Notes under the pieces: generated by a model
Told to the model about the DNA's origin: nothing
Database searches by the model: none
The model's input: the letters and a program-made list of their open reading frames with translations, nothing else
Assembly: GCA_035531315.1 (NCBI GenBank)
Contig: DATKTD010000180.1
Coordinates: forward strand, 1 to 10,133
DNA length: 10,133 bases
Origin: CAIJMU01 sp035531315
GTDB taxonomy: Bacteria; Spirochaetota; Spirochaetia; Treponematales; Rectinemataceae
Direction of reading: 5' to 3'
Made by a program: the position numbers and the translations under genes
In this document: positions 1 through 6,581 of the stretch, piece after piece
How the letters are laid out: every line of letters starts with the position of its first letter
How positions within the stretch are numbered: the stretch's first letter is position 1

Positions 1-414
1 GAGATCGAGGATGCGCTCCTCGGCCCTGCGGGCGGCCTCCTCCTTGACGCCGAGCTGGAGTTCGGCCTTCACCATCTGGATGCCCGAGGCCATGAGGTCG
101 CGGACCATCGACTCGACGTCGCGGCCGACGTAGCCGACCTCGGTGTACTTCGTGGCCTCGACCTTCAGGAAGGGAGCCGCGCAGAGTTTGGCGAGACGGC
201 GGGCTATCTCGGTCTTGCCCACCCCGGTGGGCCCTATCATCAGGATGTTCTTCGGGGCGATCTCGTCGGCGAGTTCGGCGGGCAAACGCTGCCTGCGGAT
301 GCGGTTGCGGAGGGCGATGGCGACGGCGCGCTTGGCCTTGTCCTGGCCGACGATATAGCGGTCGAGCTCCCCGACGATGTGTCGGGGCGTCAGGTCCATG
401 AAGTCCTCGCTCAT
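1..414 (-). CDS. hslU: HslU, ATPase subunit of the HslVU protease (5' part, runs off the left edge)
   Basis: This is the N-terminal 138 codons of the AAA+ unfoldase that feeds substrates into the HslV peptidase chamber in the cytoplasm; the family is normally about 440-480 residues, so roughly the last two thirds lie outside the window. The Walker A motif GPTGVGKT is at residues 61-68, and the pore-loop signature GYVG is at residues 94-97 within TEVGYVGRDVESMVRDL, a stretch highly characteristic of HslU rather than ClpX. The start ATG (412-414) overlaps the hslV stop as ATGA, which implies translational coupling and balanced synthesis of the two subunits. The I-domain is only just beginning at the window edge. 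Identification is essentially certain. Confidence 0.97.
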   Translation of the reverse strand, partial: MSEDFMDLTPRHIVGELDRYIVGQDKAKRAVAIALRNRIRRQRLPAELADEIAPKNILMIGPTGVGKTEIARRLAKLCAAPFLKVEATKYTEVGYVGRDVESMVRDLMASGIQMVKAELQLGVKEEAARRAEERILDL

Positions 415-944
415 GCGATCTCCTCCACGATGATCCGCTCGTTCGTGTAGATGCAGATACCGGCGGCTATGCCGAGGCTCCGCTTGGCTATCTCGGCCGC
501 CGGGAGGGTCGTGCCGTCGATGTAGGCCATGGCGGCGGCGTAGGCGTAGGGCCCGCCCGAGCCGATCGCTATCGCGTCGTCGGAGGGCTCGATGACGTCC
601 CCCGTGCCGGAAAGAAGGAGGGTCTGCCCCTTGTCGGCGACGAGGAGGAGGGCCTCGAGCTTGCGGAGGATGCGGTCGGTGCGCCAATCCTTGGCGAGCT
701 CGACCGAAGCCCTCTTGAGGTCGCCCTGGAACTCGTTGAGCTTGCCCTCGAAATGATCGAAGAGGGTGAAGGCGTCCGCCGTCGCCCCCGCGAATCCGAC
801 GAGGACGGAGCCGTCGCGGATCGTGCGTACCTTCTTCGCGTTGCTCTTCATCACGGTATTGCCCATGGTGACCTGACCGTCGCCGGCCATCGCCACCCTG
901 CCGTCCCTGCGCACGACCAGGACCGTCGTCGATCGAATCCTCAT
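411..944 (-). CDS. hslV: HslV, threonine peptidase subunit of the HslVU protease
   Basis: A 177-residue proteasome-beta-like peptidase that forms the proteolytic core capped by HslU. The start at 944 is chosen because GGAGG lies nine bases upstream and because it gives the short propeptide MRIRS before a Thr-Thr pair, so cleavage would expose Thr6 as the catalytic N-terminus. With Thr6 as mature residue 1, Asp22 and Lys38 fall at the classical D17 and K33 positions and Ser129 at the conserved Ser near 124. The family motifs AGDGQVTMGNTVMKSNAKKV (19-38) and ISGTGDV-like LSGTGDV (111-117) are present. An open frame extends upstream to about 1193, but that part lies within xerC and has no family match. 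The start overlaps the xerC stop and the stop overlaps the hslU start, each as ATGA. Confidence 0.97.
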   Translation of the reverse strand: MRIRSTTVLVVRRDGRVAMAGDGQVTMGNTVMKSNAKKVRTIRDGSVLVGFAGATADAFTLFDHFEGKLNEFQGDLKRASVELAKDWRTDRILRKLEALLLVADKGQTLLLSGTGDVIEPSDDAIAIGSGGPYAYAAAMAYIDGTTLPAAEIAKRSLGIAAGICIYTNERIIVEEIA

Positions 945-1990
945 TTTCCCGTTCCTCCGCTTCCATGTGGGTGAGCCAGGTCGTACACGCGCTTCAAGCG
1001 CTCCATGTCGACGTGGGTATAGACCTGCGTCGTCGAGATCGAGGAGTGCCCGAGCATCTCCTGGACGACGCGTATGTCGGCGCCGCGACCTACGAGGTGC
1101 GTGGCGAAACTGTGCCTGAAGGCGTGGGGCGAGATGCGCTTGGCGATCCCGCGCCGCAAGGCGAGGCGTTCGGCGTAGCCCTCCACGATCCACTCGATGC
1201 CGCGGGCGCTGAGGGCCTGGCCGCGGGAGCTCAGGAAGAGGTGGCGGGCGGGGTCGCGGCGATGACTGGAAACAGCCCCGCTCTCCTCGGCGGCGATCTC
1301 CTCGGCAACTGCGGTCACCGAGGCCGGGGCGCGGGTCGGCGCATCCGTCGCGATCCGGCTGCGCAGGAGCTCCGCGCGATGCGGAAGATACTCGGCCAGG
1401 GCCTTTCTGGCGGGGGCGGCGAGGAAGACGATGCGCTCCTTCGAGCCCTTGCCCCTGACGCGGGCCGTTCCCGTCGCCATGTCGACCTTCGCCGGGTCGA
1501 GGCCGGCCACCTCGGCGACGCGACAGCCCGTCGAATAGAGGAATTCGAGGAGGGCACGGTCGCGGAGGGAGCGGAAATCCTCACCGCCCGAAAGCTCAAT
1601 GAGTTCGGTCATCTCCCTTTCCTGGAGGAAGCGGGGAAGGCCGCGCGGGGCCGAAAGCCCCTCGATATCGCGGGAGGGATCGACGAGGAGGCCCCCGAAG
1701 CGGACCCGGTGGCGATAGAAGCCGCGGATCGCCGAGAGGGCGCGGTTGACGCTCGAGCTGGCCAGCCCCTCGGACACGAGGGCAGCGACGAAGCCTCGGA
1801 TGTCAGCTGCCGTGACCGCGTCGGGATCGGGGCCGGCGGCGACGGCGCCTTCGATCGACTCCCCGCCCGCGCCCATGCCCGCGAAGGCCTCGAAGCGTTC
1901 GAGGTCCTCGCGGTAGGAACGGACGGTGCGTTCGGAGAGGCCGCGCACCGCGCGGAGGTAGGAAAGCCAGTCCTCAATCTTCCTGTCCAT
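941..1990 (-). CDS. xerC: XerC-like tyrosine site-specific recombinase
   Basis: A 349-residue tyrosine recombinase, probably one half of the XerCD pair that resolves chromosome dimers at dif near the septum. The N-terminal SAM-like DNA-binding domain covers about residues 1-110 and the catalytic domain about 120-349. All catalytic residues are visible: Arg157 (TGCRVAEVAGL), Lys181 (GKGSKER), His289 and Arg292 (HAFRHSFATHL), His315 (LGHSS) and nucleophile Tyr324 (TQVYTHVD). The C-terminus YTHVDMERLKRVYDLAHP is closer to XerC than XerD. Relative to the E. coli XerD spacing there are about 36 extra residues between Lys181 and His289, an Ala/Glu/Arg-rich stretch at about 213-249. The ATG at 1990 follows GAGGA by eight bases and lies inside the end of topA (17-bp overlap). 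The XerC versus XerD choice is inferred; the recombinase family is certain. Confidence 0.9.
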   Translation of the reverse strand: MDRKIEDWLSYLRAVRGLSERTVRSYREDLERFEAFAGMGAGGESIEGAVAAGPDPDAVTAADIRGFVAALVSEGLASSSVNRALSAIRGFYRHRVRFGGLLVDPSRDIEGLSAPRGLPRFLQEREMTELIELSGGEDFRSLRDRALLEFLYSTGCRVAEVAGLDPAKVDMATGTARVRGKGSKERIVFLAAPARKALAEYLPHRAELLRSRIATDAPTRAPASVTAVAEEIAAEESGAVSSHRRDPARHLFLSSRGQALSARGIEWIVEGYAERLALRRGIAKRISPHAFRHSFATHLVGRGADIRVVQEMLGHSSISTTQVYTHVDMERLKRVYDLAHPHGSGGTGK

Positions 1991-4376
1991 GCCCGACTTC
2001 CTCGCCCTGCACGTGGAGCCAGTCGCAGTCGGGATTGATGCAGGCCTTGGTGCCTCCCGACTTCTTGTCGTACTTCTCGACGAGGAACCAGCCGCACTTC
2101 GGGCAGTTCGAATTCGTCGGTTTGTGGTAGGTGATGAAGTCGCATTCCGGGTAGCGGGTGCAGCCGAAGAACTCGCGTCCTCGGCCCTTGGAGCTGCGCC
2201 GAGCCACGATCTCGCCCGTGCAACCGGGCCTCGGGCACTTGGCCAGGGGAATGGAACGGGTGTTGCGGCACTCGGGAAATCCGGTGCAGGCGAGGAAGAA
2301 ACCGAAGCGGCCGAGCTTCTTGACCATGGGCTTGCCGCATTTCTCGCAGACGATGTCGGTGGGTTCGTCGAGACGGCCGCGGAAGGACTGGAGGGTGGCG
2401 TTGACCTCGTCGACCCTCGTCTTGAAGGGCGTCCAGAAGTCGCGGAGCATGCCCAGCCATTCGCCCTTGCCTTCCTCGACCCGGTCGAGACCCGACTCCA
2501 TCGCGGCGGTGAAGCCGACATCGAGGATCGATGGAAAGGACTCGACGAGGATGTCGTTGATCATCCGACCGAGGGTCGTCGGGGCGAGCTGTCGGTTGTC
2601 GCGGGTGACGTAGTAGCGGTCGAGGAGGACGGAAATGATGGGGGCGTAGGTCGATGGTCGGCCGATACCCTGCTCCTCGAGGGCCTTGATGATGGAGGCG
2701 TCGGTGAAGCGCGAGGGGCCCTGGGTGAAGTGCTGCTCCGGCAGGAAGGACTCGCGGTGGAGGGCCTCGCCCGCGACGAGCTCGGGCAGGTGCTTTTCCT
2801 CGCGGTCCTCCTTCGAGGAGGAGATCTTGATGACCTTGTAGAAGCCCTTTTCGACGAGGAAGGAGGAGGTCATGCGGAAGATGGCCTCTTCGCCGCCCGC
2901 GGAGACCGAGGCAATGTCGATGGTCGTGCCGCGCGACTTGGCGTTCGTCATCTGGCTCGCGACGAAGCGCTCCCAGATGAGGCTGTAGAGCCTGAGCTGG
3001 TCGCGGGGCAGTACATCCTTGAGGTCCTCGGGCGTGTAGGTCGTCAGGGTCGGCCTGATGGCCTCGTGGGCGTCCTGGGCCTTGCCGCCCACAGCGTAGA
3101 CGTTGGCGGCGGGGGGCAATTCGGCGGGGTGCTTGGCCCCGATCCAGGCGCGCACCTCCTCGAGGGCCGCGTCGGATATGCGCACCGAATCCGTGCGCAT
3201 GTAGGTGATGAGACCGATGCGGGTGTTGCCGATATTCACGCCTTCGTAGAGTTGCTGGGCGATCTGCATCGTCTTCTTGCTCGTGAAGCCGAGGCGGTTG
3301 GCCGCGGTCTGCTGGAGCTTGGAGGTGGTGAATGGGGGCTTGGGTTTCTGTATCTTTTCCTGGTAGCGGATGTCGGCGACGGAGCATGGAGCCTCTCCAA
3401 GGGCCTCCATGATGGCGCGGGCCGAGGCCTCGTTGGACAGGGTGGGTTTGTCGCCCTTCCAGGAGACGAGCTCGGCGGAGAAATTCGTCCGCCCCTTCCG
3501 GAAGGCCGCCTCGAGGGTCCAGTACTCCTCGGGCATGAAGGAGTCCACCTCGCGTTCGCGGTCGCAGATGAGGCGGAGGGCGACGGACTGGACCCTGCCC
3601 GCCGATAGGCCGTTCTTCACCTTCTTCCAGAGGAGGGGGGAGAGATTGTAGCCCACGAGGCGGTCGAGGACCCGGCGGGCCTTCTGCGACTCCACGAGGG
3701 CCACGTCGATCTCGCGGGGGGCCTTCACCGCCTCGCGGATCGCCTGGGGGGTGATCTCGTTGAAGGCGATGCGCTCGATCGGAAGCTCGGGCTCCTTGTC
3801 GCGTATGGACTTCTGGATGTGCCAGGAAATCGCCTCGCCCTCGCGGTCATTATCGGATGCGAGGAGGACCAGACGGGATTTCTTGGCGGCCTTCTGGAGT
3901 TCCTTGAGGAGCTTGGCCTTGCCCCGGATGGTGAGGTATTCGGGCGCGAAGTCATGATCCGGATCGATGCCGAGGCGCGACTTGGGAAGATCGATGAGGT
4001 GTCCCATCGAGGCGAGGACGGTGTAGTCCCTGCCGAGGTACTTCTCGATGGTCTTGGCCTTCGCTGGCGACTCGACGATGACGAGGACGCCCTTCTTCGC
4101 CGCGGTTTTTTTCGCGGAGCCGGTCTTTTTCGCCGCCGCGGTCTTCGGCTTCGCCACCGCGGTCTTCGGCTTCGCCACCTCGGTCTTCGGCTTCGCCGCC
4201 GCGGCCTTCGGCTTCGCCACCCTGGTCTTCGGCTTTTCCACCGCGACCTTCGGCTCCTTCACCGCCGTCCTGGCCTTCTTCGCTCCGGCAGCCGACTTCT
4301 TCGCGACTGCTCCCGTCTTCACGGAAGACGACGAGCCAGTGGTCTCTTCCTTCGCTCCGGTCCTGCCTTTAGCCAT
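1974..4376 (-). CDS. topA: DNA topoisomerase I (type IA) with a lysine-rich N-terminal tail
   Basis: An 800-residue type IA topoisomerase that relaxes negative supercoils by single-strand passage. The Toprim domain begins near residue 97 (VLVIVESPAKAKTIEKYLG; Glu102) and contains D175-N-D177-R-E179 in SDNDREGEAI. The catalytic tyrosine is Tyr392 in GLITYMRTDSVRIS, and DAHEAIRPT is at 435-443. Three complete four-cysteine zinc ribbons close the protein: C677/C680/C697/C703, C714/C719/C739/C745 and C758/C761/C779/C784. Residues 1-95 are an added tail of Ala, Lys, Pro, Thr and Val, with repeated VAKPKT units, before the usual start of the family. The ATG at 4376 follows GAGGTG by six bases; an in-frame GTG at 4385 is part of that ribosome-binding site and so is less likely. 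It sits 72 bp after dprA and overlaps xerC by 17 bp. Confidence 0.97.
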   Translation of the reverse strand: MAKGRTGAKEETTGSSSSVKTGAVAKKSAAGAKKARTAVKEPKVAVEKPKTRVAKPKAAAAKPKTEVAKPKTAVAKPKTAAAKKTGSAKKTAAKKGVLVIVESPAKAKTIEKYLGRDYTVLASMGHLIDLPKSRLGIDPDHDFAPEYLTIRGKAKLLKELQKAAKKSRLVLLASDNDREGEAISWHIQKSIRDKEPELPIERIAFNEITPQAIREAVKAPREIDVALVESQKARRVLDRLVGYNLSPLLWKKVKNGLSAGRVQSVALRLICDREREVDSFMPEEYWTLEAAFRKGRTNFSAELVSWKGDKPTLSNEASARAIMEALGEAPCSVADIRYQEKIQKPKPPFTTSKLQQTAANRLGFTSKKTMQIAQQLYEGVNIGNTRIGLITYMRTDSVRISDAALEEVRAWIGAKHPAELPPAANVYAVGGKAQDAHEAIRPTLTTYTPEDLKDVLPRDQLRLYSLIWERFVASQMTNAKSRGTTIDIASVSAGGEEAIFRMTSSFLVEKGFYKVIKISSSKEDREEKHLPELVAGEALHRESFLPEQHFTQGPSRFTDASIIKALEEQGIGRPSTYAPIISVLLDRYYVTRDNRQLAPTTLGRMINDILVESFPSILDVGFTAAMESGLDRVEEGKGEWLGMLRDFWTPFKTRVDEVNATLQSFRGRLDEPTDIVCEKCGKPMVKKLGRFGFFLACTGFPECRNTRSIPLAKCPRPGCTGEIVARRSSKGRGREFFGCTRYPECDFITYHKPTNSNCPKCGWFLVEKYDKKSGGTKACINPDCDWLHVQGEEVGHGQED
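4141..4266 (-). repeat. 21-bp tandem repeat encoding the KPK tail of TopA
   Basis: Five to six consecutive 21-base units start at 4141, 4162, 4183, 4204, 4225 and 4246. On the plus strand the units share the core ttcggcttcgcc; the first three differ from one another by only one or two bases and the last two are more diverged. Because 21 is a multiple of three, copies can be gained or lost without breaking the frame. Each unit encodes seven residues of the form VAKPKTx in the minus-strand gene. The close identity of adjacent units points to expansion by slippage or unequal exchange. Confidence 0.9.
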
Positions 4377-4448
4377 TGCCTTCACCTCTTGAGCCCGCTA
4401 AGGGCCTTTTGTCGCCGCGCGTCGGAAGCGGGCTCCGATCGCCGACCA
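4377..4448 (-). promoter_or_regulatory. topA leader with a perfect 9-bp inverted repeat
   Basis: This is the 72-base gap between the dprA stop and the topA start. GAGCCCGCT (4427-4435, minus-strand reading) pairs perfectly with AGCGGGCTC (4391-4399) across a 27-base loop. The downstream arm is immediately followed by AAGAGGTG (4383-4390), the topA ribosome-binding site. There is no T-run, so it does not look like an intrinsic terminator. It may be a leader hairpin that affects topA translation or an operator for a dimeric regulator; neither is shown. No clear -35/-10 pair was recognised here. Confidence 0.5.
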
Positions 4449-5465
4449 TCATGTCGTCTCCAAGCCGAGCTCATCCCTGAGCTCGGCGGCGAGGGATCGT
4501 GCGCCGTCTTCGTTCCGGCCCTCCAGCCCGCCACCCCGCCTTTGGCGGCCTTCCCCGGGTTCCGCCCCGACATGGAAGGAAAATCCCCAATCGGCGAGAA
4601 GTTCGTCAAGTGAAGAGAGGGTGGGAGCCCCCTCCGCCGCCAGGCGATCGGCGCCGGCGTCCATCGGCGAACCCAGGCGGCCGCCGGCCACCCAGACGTC
4701 GCGACCCGCGTCGAGGGCATGGTTTGCGGTAATGAGGGCTCCGGAGTCCGCGGGAGCCTCGACCACGAGGGTCGCGCGGGCGATACCGGCAATGATGCGG
4801 TTCCGTTCGGGGAATCGCCATGTTCGGGGGCCCTCCCCGGGCGGATACTCCGAAACCAAGCTTCCGCCCTTCTCCAAAATGGCGGCGGCAAGGCCTCTGT
4901 GGGAAGGAGGATAGACCGAATCGATGCCGACGGGAAGGACCGCCAGGGTCGCCGCAGCCTCGGGATCGCGCGAACGGGCCGCCAGGGCCCCCCGGTGCGA
5001 GGCGGCGTCGATGCCGCGCGCCAGGCCTGAAATCACGGGAATCCCCGCGAGAGCCGCCTCCCTGGCTATGTCCACGGCGAGGGAAAGGCCCTTCCCCGTG
5101 GCCGTGCGAGTCCCGACCATGGCGAGGGAAGGTCTGTCGTTCGGGAGTGGAGAGCCGCGGACGAAAAGCCCGAAGGGAGGATCGTGGATCTCCCCGAGGA
5201 GGGGCGGATATTCCGGGTCCCCGAGGGCAATGTAGCGAATTCCCCTGGCTTCGAGAAAGCGGAGATCGGCTTCCGCCGCCCTGGAAAGGCTTGAGGGATG
5301 CCAGTCGCGACTCCTGATGAGTCGGCCGACGATCTTCTCGAGCCCCGAGAAGGAAAGAGAGGACAGATCGAGCCCAGCCTCTATCGCGGCCTCGAGAAGA
5401 CGCTTCTCGGGAGGGCGAAGAAAGCCGATCCGATGGATGGCGAGTTTTGTGGCGAGTGAGGACAA
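4449..5465 (-). CDS. dprA: DprA/Smf, DNA-processing protein
   Basis: A Rossmann-fold protein that binds single-stranded DNA and loads RecA during natural transformation; many bacteria not known to be competent also carry it. Counting from the TTG at 5465 it has 338 residues. YPPLLGEIHDPPFGLFVRG (86-104), MVGTRTATGKG (116-126), VISGLARGIDAASHRGAL (144-161) and FPERNRIIAGIARATLVVEA (218-237) are signature motifs. After about residue 285 there is a Gly/Arg-rich stretch and a short Leu/Glu end, with no clear winged-helix domain of the kind some homologues carry. No ATG lies between the xerD stop and the core. TTG at 5465 (G-run seven bases upstream) places the start just before the family homology. 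GTG at 5552, with GAGGAA five bases upstream and one base after the xerD stop, would add an arginine-rich 29-residue leader. Function is confident; the start is not. Confidence 0.9.
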   Translation of the reverse strand: MSSLATKLAIHRIGFLRPPEKRLLEAAIEAGLDLSSLSFSGLEKIVGRLIRSRDWHPSSLSRAAEADLRFLEARGIRYIALGDPEYPPLLGEIHDPPFGLFVRGSPLPNDRPSLAMVGTRTATGKGLSLAVDIAREAALAGIPVISGLARGIDAASHRGALAARSRDPEAAATLAVLPVGIDSVYPPSHRGLAAAILEKGGSLVSEYPPGEGPRTWRFPERNRIIAGIARATLVVEAPADSGALITANHALDAGRDVWVAGGRLGSPMDAGADRLAAEGAPTLSSLDELLADWGFSFHVGAEPGEGRQRRGGGLEGRNEDGARSLAAELRDELGLETT

Positions 5466-5553
5466 GCGGGTTCCCCCCCGTCTTCTACGCCTGCGTCCCG
5501 CGCGGACGATTGCGTCGGAGCGGAACTCGCCCGGACGCCCTTGCCTCCCCACC

Positions 5554-6567
5554 TCATTTCCTCGGAAAGTACTCGTCATGGTAGTCCCCGAGGGCTTCGG
5601 GCTCGATGTGGGTATAGATCTGGGTCGTCGAGATGTCCGAATGGCCGAGAAGCTCCTGCACCGTGCGAAGGTCGGCACCGCCGGCGAGGAGGTGGGTCGC
5701 GAAGGAGTGCCGGAAGGTATGGACCTTGGCGTCGACCCCGGCCACCTGCCTGGCCATGTCGAAGCGCTTCCAGATGCCCTTGCGCGAGATGCCCTTGCCC
5801 CCCTGGCTGAGGAAGACCAGATTGTTGCGGACACCCTTCACGAGGGCAGGCCGCCCCTTCTCCAGATAGAGCGAGAGCCTCGAGGCCGCCTCGGCGCCGA
5901 AGGGCACAATGCGTTCCTTCTTGCGCTTGCCGACCACGCGGATCACGCGCTCTTCGAGATAGAGCTGATCGAAACAGAGCGAGGCCGCCTCGGAGATGCG
6001 CAGACCGCAGGAGTAGATGAGCTCGAAGAGGGCCCGGTCGCGGAGGCTCCGCGGATCCTCGCCGTCCATAGACGAGAGGAAACGATCGACTTCCACGGGG
6101 GCGAGGACGGTCGGCAGGCTCCTCTCCTGTTTCGGAGTCTCGATGAGCTCCGAGGGATCGTCCGCCCGCAGCCCCTCGAGCCTGAGGAACTTGAAAAAGG
6201 CGTGGACGCTCGAGACCACGCGTGCCATGGTCTTGCGGGAGAGGGTCGAGGGGACCGCCTCCGCCTGCCCAGCCTCCCCGCCAAGCCGCGCGCCATTGTG
6301 CGAGCCCGTGGTCGCCTGGCCGCCCTGCCTCGCGACGAGGTAGCCGAGGATGTCGGCGCTGCTCGCGCTCGAGGCGTCGAGACCGCATTCGGCGAGCCAA
6401 TGGAGGAGACAGGCGGCCTCGCGGAGGTAGACCTCGGCCGTGAGGGGCGAGCGCCTCCGCGCGGCGAGGAGGTGGCCGCGAAAACGGAGGAGAAGGGCGG
6501 CGGCGGGATCGGGGGGATTCCCGAGGCCGCGGCCCGCTGGCGCGACGGCGACCGCCCGCGTATTCAG
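5554..6567 (-). CDS. xerD: XerD-like tyrosine site-specific recombinase
   Basis: A second tyrosine recombinase of about 337 residues, probable partner of the XerC-like protein in chromosome dimer resolution. Numbered from the CTG at 6567, the catalytic set is Arg190 (SCGLRISEAASL), Lys214 (GKRKKERIVP), His283 and Arg286 (HTFRHSFATHL), His309 (LGHSD) and Tyr318 (TTQIYTHIE). The spacings match E. coli XerD closely. The N-terminal core-binding domain has an extra Gly/Ala/Gln-rich stretch at about 80-108. There is no ATG, GTG or TTG between the ftsZ stop and the core domain. CTG at 6567 has GAGAGGGG six bases upstream and lies two bases past the ftsZ stop. A GTG at 6699 is in frame but lies 130 bp inside ftsZ, lacks a ribosome-binding site and would add an Arg/Pro-rich leader typical of a shadow frame. 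Confidence 0.88.
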   Translation of the reverse strand: MNTRAVAVAPAGRGLGNPPDPAAALLLRFRGHLLAARRRSPLTAEVYLREAACLLHWLAECGLDASSASSADILGYLVARQGGQATTGSHNGARLGGEAGQAEAVPSTLSRKTMARVVSSVHAFFKFLRLEGLRADDPSELIETPKQERSLPTVLAPVEVDRFLSSMDGEDPRSLRDRALFELIYSCGLRISEAASLCFDQLYLEERVIRVVGKRKKERIVPFGAEAASRLSLYLEKGRPALVKGVRNNLVFLSQGGKGISRKGIWKRFDMARQVAGVDAKVHTFRHSFATHLLAGGADLRTVQELLGHSDISTTQIYTHIEPEALGDYHDEYFPRK

Positions 6568-6581
6568 TTTCAGCCCCTCTC
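6565..6581 (-). promoter_or_regulatory. Ribosome-binding site and putative CTG start of xerD
   Basis: Reading the minus strand, GAGAGGGG (6574-6581) is followed after six bases, which include the ftsZ stop TGA, by CTG (6565-6567). Another CTG (6571-6573) overlaps the ftsZ TGA but directly abuts the purine run. The inferred CTG start gives an N-terminus of normal length for XerD. Confidence 0.5.

Noticed and set aside
945..1193. N-terminal extension of hslV to an upstream start
   Set aside because: The extension lies inside xerC, is Arg-rich, and would bury the catalytic threonine behind 80 extra residues. The ATG at 944 has a good ribosome-binding site and a normal short propeptide.
1989..3608. 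Long plus-strand open frame (539 codons) opposite topA
   Set aside because: It lies wholly antisense to a gene with clear catalytic motifs and zinc ribbons. Its composition (Gly, Asp, Val, Leu, Arg) is the usual product of reading GC-rich codons backwards, and it shows no family motif.
4391..4435. Intrinsic terminator after dprA
   Set aside because: The stem is strong but is followed by AAGAGGTG and the topA start rather than a run of T, so it does not fit a Rho-independent terminator in this direction.
4449..5554. A dif or attachment site near the recombinase genes
   Set aside because: I looked for an AT-containing 28-bp imperfect palindrome resembling dif in and around the Xer genes and saw none; the region is uniformly GC-rich coding sequence. 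No integrase-type cargo or flanking repeats suggest a mobile element, and the recombinases are Xer-like.
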